8,410 nt of DNA from Acidobacteria bacterium UBA7540 (GTDB lineage Bacteria; Acidobacteriota; Terriglobia; UBA7540). Of this stretch, positions 5,887 through 8,410 are shown in pieces. Where the stretch lies: NCBI GenBank assembly GCA_002478145.1, contig DLMI01000097.1, positions 1 through 8,410 on the forward strand, written 5' to 3'. The translations under genes were made by a program, and so were the position numbers. Below the pieces are notes generated by a model, which worked only from the letters and a program-made list of their open reading frames with translations, did no database searches and was not told the origin of the DNA. How positions within the stretch are numbered: the first letter of the stretch is position 1; each line of letters opens with the position of its first letter.

Positions 5887-5936
5887 GTAGGGGCGAGCGG
5901 CGCTCGCACGAGGGCCGAACGCCGTTCGGCCCTACA
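5887..5936. repeat. Compound palindromic repeat containing 26-bp copy B
   Basis: Two hairpins lie side by side. GCGAGC (5893-5898) pairs with GCTCGC (5902-5907) around GGC. A 10-bp stem (5911-5920 with 5924-5933) has a GCC loop. The outer GTAGG (5887-5891) and CCTAC (5931-5935) are also inverted, giving an alternative closed fold. Positions 5911-5936 match 1400-1425 base for base. It lies 35 bp beyond the stop of the minus-strand BON gene. Confidence 0.75.
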
Positions 5937-5971
5937 ATGCGTGTTTGGTTGCGGCGATGAGCCACGCGATG

Positions 5972-6718
5972 CTACTTGCTTTCGATTCGCAGGTTGTCAG
6001 TCAGATTGAAATAAGTGGCCGCCAACCGCGCGTCCATCTCTGCCTTGGTGCGATCCATCTGCGAGGCGACCACGCCTTCGAGGGTCACATTACCGTTCTT
6101 CACGATGATGTGGATAGGCGGAAGGGCTTGGTTGCCGTAATGAATGAAAAACGGGTCGTTGTAAATAGCTCGCGCGATGGCTTGGCGCAAGCTGTCGTCG
6201 TATTCAGAAGTTGGGAGGACTTCCAGGTTGTTTTCAAGTTCGGCCACTCCCTTGACGTGGGCAAGGAAATTGCCAATGTCTTGCTTTTTGAAGGGCTGTG
6301 TGACTTGGCCATTCACAGCCAGCCGCTCACCCTCAACGTCCAAGGTGATGTTATCGAAAATGGTATACGCGTAGTATGTAACGATATCTTTCCGCGCCTG
6401 CTCACCGATCTGACGAGGGGTTACGTCCTCGGCGTGAACGTTGATGTTGTCGACGACGCTGGTGACATCGTCCACCTTGCGGGCGGCGTGTTCAGCATCC
6501 ATCTTGACACCCAGGCTATCCAGTATCCCGGTGAGTGTGGCAACGCCGTTTTCAAAGCTCACCTGAACGTCGCCGTGCTTGAACACCTGGGCGTGGTAAA
6601 GCTTGTCCTGAATTTCCGCCGTAATCTGTGCAGGGGTGATGTTGTGTTTTTCAGCAAAGGTTACTTGGACCGCGATCGCCAGCATTATTGACGCAAGAAG
6701 TAGTTTTGCACTGCGCAT
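5972..6718 (-). CDS. Exported protein with three BON domains (OsmY-like)
   Basis: This 248-residue protein has a Sec signal peptide at residues 1-22 (MRSAKLLLASIMLAIAVQV, cut after VTFA), then three BON-type modules at roughly 27-97, 100-170 and 175-246. Each has the family pattern of a helix, a strand such as DVQVSFENGVATLTG, LDVEGERLAVNGQV or HIIVKNGNVTLEGVV, and a second helix. BON domains bind phospholipid surfaces; OsmY-type proteins act in the periplasm in envelope stress and protein folding. The start ATG at 6716-6718 is decided by AAGGAGG 6 nt upstream and by the signal peptide. The frame stays open upstream to 6838, but that stretch is Arg/Pro-rich and lacks these signals. It points toward apbE (convergent) and is separated from the ROK gene by 301 bp, so it probably has its own promoter. 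The domain call is secure; the role is inferred. Confidence 0.88.
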   Translation of the reverse strand: MRSAKLLLASIMLAIAVQVTFAEKHNITPAQITAEIQDKLYHAQVFKHGDVQVSFENGVATLTGILDSLGVKMDAEHAARKVDDVTSVVDNINVHAEDVTPRQIGEQARKDIVTYYAYTIFDNITLDVEGERLAVNGQVTQPFKKQDIGNFLAHVKGVAELENNLEVLPTSEYDDSLRQAIARAIYNDPFFIHYGNQALPPIHIIVKNGNVTLEGVVASQMDRTKAEMDARLAATYFNLTDNLRIESK

Positions 6719-7019
6719 TGTTATCCTCCTTGACCCTCCGCTTTGCTCGATCCGCGACGGGTCATTCCTGTCCGGTTCCGGGGGTTCCCTGCCACATCGC
6801 TTTCGCCGATCCCGAGCCCTGGCGGAACCAGCAGTCACCCATATTGACGTGTCAGACTGGGCAGAGGTTGCAGGCCGAAAACCGAGTCGGGGCCAAAGTC
6901 GCTATTTACGCGCAAGCATAATATGTGGCGGGTAATTAACGCGCGGCCTCCAAAGCCTGGAAGAATCTCTCTGAGGACAAAGTGCGCTCTGCAATCGCAC
7001 TGGGGGCTTTGCCTTCGCC
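6719..7019 (-). other. 301-bp spacer/leader upstream of the BON gene
   Basis: No credible gene lies here on either strand. The BON ribosome site (AAGGAGG) is at its left edge. On the minus strand TATTAT occurs at about 6918-6923 and could be a -10 box, but no -35 at suitable spacing is seen. A weak hairpin, GTGCG/CGCAC, lies at about 6981-6999 just past the ROK stop. No riboswitch or small RNA was recognised. Confidence 0.5.
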
Positions 7020-7976
7020 TCACATGAGGTCAAGCGCCATCGCTGCCGCGCCATGCAGAGGCGAGTAGGGCCCAAGCTCGGCGATAACAATCCCTGTCGA
7101 ATAGCCAATCGTTGGCGAGGCGAGCTCCGCCAGATGCTGATGCAGGGGAGCGAGCAGAACATGGCCGGCTTGAGTCAGTCCACCGCCAAGGATAATTCTG
7201 TCCGGGTTCAGAATCCGGATGACCGTCAGCAAACCGCGTGCAAGCCAACGAGCAGCTTCTCGGACGATGCGAAGCGCATCCGTGTCGCCCTCGGAGGCCG
7301 CTTGCACGATTTCCTTTGCACTAATACCCTGGGGCCTTTCACCGCTCGGGTCGCCGGTGCGGGTGAGACCATCCCTGCGGCGCCATCCCCACTCCTTGCC
7401 TCGCTCCGCTATAGCTGAACCCGAACAGAGACTTTCCAAACATCCTACAGCTCCGCAGGAGCACGTGATTCCTGAGTCGGAGATGGGAACATGCCCCAAC
7501 TCCCCAGCTAACCCGTCCTTGCCTCTGTAGGTCTTACCATTCAAGACCAGCCCCGCTCCAACACCTGTACTGAGCGTGACATAAACCATTGATTGTGTCC
7601 CGCGGCCGGCGCCATAGCGGAACTCGCCGAGCGCGCCCGCATTTGCGTCATTGTCAATCAGGCAGGGCAAGTTCAAGTTCGTGCCAACCCATTCGGCAAA
7701 CGAGAAGTTCTTCCAACCCGGGGAATGGACCGAGGTGACCCGTTGATGCTCGAAATCCACGGGGCCGCCAAAACTAATTCCGCACGCCCCAACGGGGTAG
7801 TCGGTCTGGTCAAGGAGGGATCGGCTAAATTCGCGGATCCGGTCAAGCATCCATTCACGCCCGCCGGAACGCAACGTGTCGCCCTCCGAAATCACAAGCC
7901 GACGACCCTCGTGATCGAAGAGGGCGACGCGGAAATGCGTGCCCCCAATGTCCATCGCTAGTGCGTTATTCCCCAC
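7020..7976 (-). CDS. ROK-family sugar kinase (glucokinase-like)
   Basis: ROK kinases phosphorylate glucose, N-acetylglucosamine, N-acetylmannosamine or related sugars with ATP in the cytoplasm. The 318-residue protein has the phosphate-binding motif DIGGT (9-13), the catalytic Asp110 in IDNDAN (107-112), GAGRGTQSMVYVTLSTGVGAG (122-142, nucleotide and sugar-binding region), GELGH (158-162) and the ROK zinc motif CSCGAVGCLE (172-181, zinc ligands His162, Cys172, Cys174, Cys179). There is no N-terminal helix-turn-helix, so it is an enzyme rather than a NagC-type repressor. The start is GTG (7974-7976), 6 bp after the rapZ stop, which suggests translational coupling; ATG at 7955 is a possible alternative but trims residues before DIGGT. 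Residues 197-219 form an Arg/Gly/Pro-rich loop that looks longer than usual. The specific sugar cannot be read from the sequence. Confidence 0.92.
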   Translation of the reverse strand: MGNNALAMDIGGTHFRVALFDHEGRRLVISEGDTLRSGGREWMLDRIREFSRSLLDQTDYPVGACGISFGGPVDFEHQRVTSVHSPGWKNFSFAEWVGTNLNLPCLIDNDANAGALGEFRYGAGRGTQSMVYVTLSTGVGAGLVLNGKTYRGKDGLAGELGHVPISDSGITCSCGAVGCLESLCSGSAIAERGKEWGWRRRDGLTRTGDPSGERPQGISAKEIVQAASEGDTDALRIVREAARWLARGLLTVIRILNPDRIILGGGLTQAGHVLLAPLHQHLAELASPTIGYSTGIVIAELGPYSPLHGAAAMALDLM

Positions 7977-7982
7977 CTACTC

Positions 7983-8410
7983 TCACTCATGCCCGATATC
8001 GCGATGCGAAACTCTGGTCTTATACCCCGCACCGACCAGGGCGTGACCTACCTTCTCTGCGATGGCGACCGAGCGGTGGCGCCCACCCGTGCAACCAATC
8101 GCAATGGTAAGGTAGCTCTTGCCTTCCTGCACGTAATTGGGAAGAAGGTAGATAAGTAGATCCATCAAATGCTTCATGAACTCCTGGGTCTGTGGAAAAG
8201 AATCCATATAGCGTTGGACAACCGCGTCTCGCCCCGTTTTGCTCTTCAGCCTCGGGATGTAGTTTGGGTTGGGGAGAAAACGCGCGTCGAAAACCAGGTT
8301 CGCGTCGGCAGGTACGCCGAAACGAAACCCAAACGAAACCACGGAAACCAGGAGGGCTCGGCGTGCCGACAATCCGCCGAATTGCCTCTGGATGAGTTCT
8401 CGCAGTTCAT
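7983..8410 (-). CDS. rapZ: RapZ/YvcJ-family protein, C-terminal part (5' end outside window)
   Basis: The visible 141 residues correspond to the C-terminal domain of RapZ. Hallmarks are SFGFRFGVPADANLVFDARF, the following LPNPNY, and IGCTGGRHRSVAIAE (positions about 42-57 of the visible part's end half), all strongly conserved. In E. coli, RapZ senses glucosamine-6-phosphate and directs decay of the sRNA GlmZ, controlling GlmS; in Gram-positives the homologue YvcJ is an ATP/GTP-binding protein. The N-terminal P-loop domain would be beyond 8410. The frame is open to the window edge, so the TTG at 8370-8372 is internal. The gene ends with TGA (7983-7985) in front of the ROK kinase. The C-terminus ends SHRDIGHE and lacks the Lys/Arg-rich tail used by E. 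coli RapZ for RNA binding, so RNA control by the same mechanism is not implied. Confidence 0.93.
   Translation of the reverse strand, partial: ELRELIQRQFGGLSARRALLVSVVSFGFRFGVPADANLVFDARFLPNPNYIPRLKSKTGRDAVVQRYMDSFPQTQEFMKHLMDLLIYLLPNYVQEGKSYLTIAIGCTGGRHRSVAIAEKVGHALVGAGYKTRVSHRDIGHE

Noticed and set aside
5945..6691. 248-codon plus-strand frame opposite the BON gene
   Set aside because: The minus strand has a signal peptide, strong ribosome site and BON domains. The plus frame is its antisense shadow and has no recognisable domain.
6719..6838. Upstream extension of the BON gene by 40 codons
   Set aside because: The extra stretch is Arg/Pro-rich, precedes a clear signal peptide, and would ignore the AAGGAGG ribosome site placed correctly for ATG 6718.
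8370..8372. TTG as the start of the RapZ protein
   Set aside because: The frame continues open to the window edge and the residues upstream fit the family's linker before SFGF, so this codon is internal.

Overview
The window is GC-rich bacterial chromosome with six protein genes, none of them phage or transposon genes. The gene set suggests a soil or sediment bacterium, most likely in the Acidobacteriota: a Tat-exported Gfo/Idh/MocA oxidoreductase, an exported ApbE, a periplasmic triple-BON protein, a CtpA-like protease and rapZ next to a ROK sugar kinase. The GC-rich hairpin repeats between genes fit that too. This assignment is an inference from gene content and style; no rRNA or other marker is present.

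Layout from left to right. Positions 2-1186 (+) are the 3' part of a tetratricopeptide protein made of nearly identical 138-bp units. Positions 1187-1448 are a repeat-rich spacer with several hairpins. Positions 1449-2993 (-) encode a secreted S41 processing protease with an intact Ser/Lys dyad. A 209-bp divergent spacer follows, with a candidate -10 box for the protease and a small inverted repeat ahead of the oxidoreductase. Positions 3203-4510 (+) are the Tat-exported oxidoreductase. Positions 4511-4740 hold two different 7-bp tandem repeats and inverted repeats that run into the 5' end of apbE (4572-5753, +). Positions 5754-5971 are a convergent spacer with a long terminator-like hairpin and palindromic repeats. 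Positions 5972-6718 (-) encode a triple-BON exported protein with a long leader. Positions 7020-7976 (-) are a ROK kinase, which starts 6 bp after the stop of rapZ (7983 to beyond 8410, -).

rapZ and the ROK kinase look like one translationally coupled unit linking amino-sugar or cell-wall precursor control to sugar phosphorylation; that is inference. The other genes look like independent units. Four of the six products carry export signals (protease, oxidoreductase, ApbE, BON protein), so the window is biased toward envelope functions. I see no defence system, CRISPR array, RNA gene or mobile-element ORF. The most unusual content is repeat DNA: homogenised TPR units, a 26-bp palindrome found twice just past minus-strand stop codons, and heptanucleotide repeats that appear to have become coding sequence at the apbE start.
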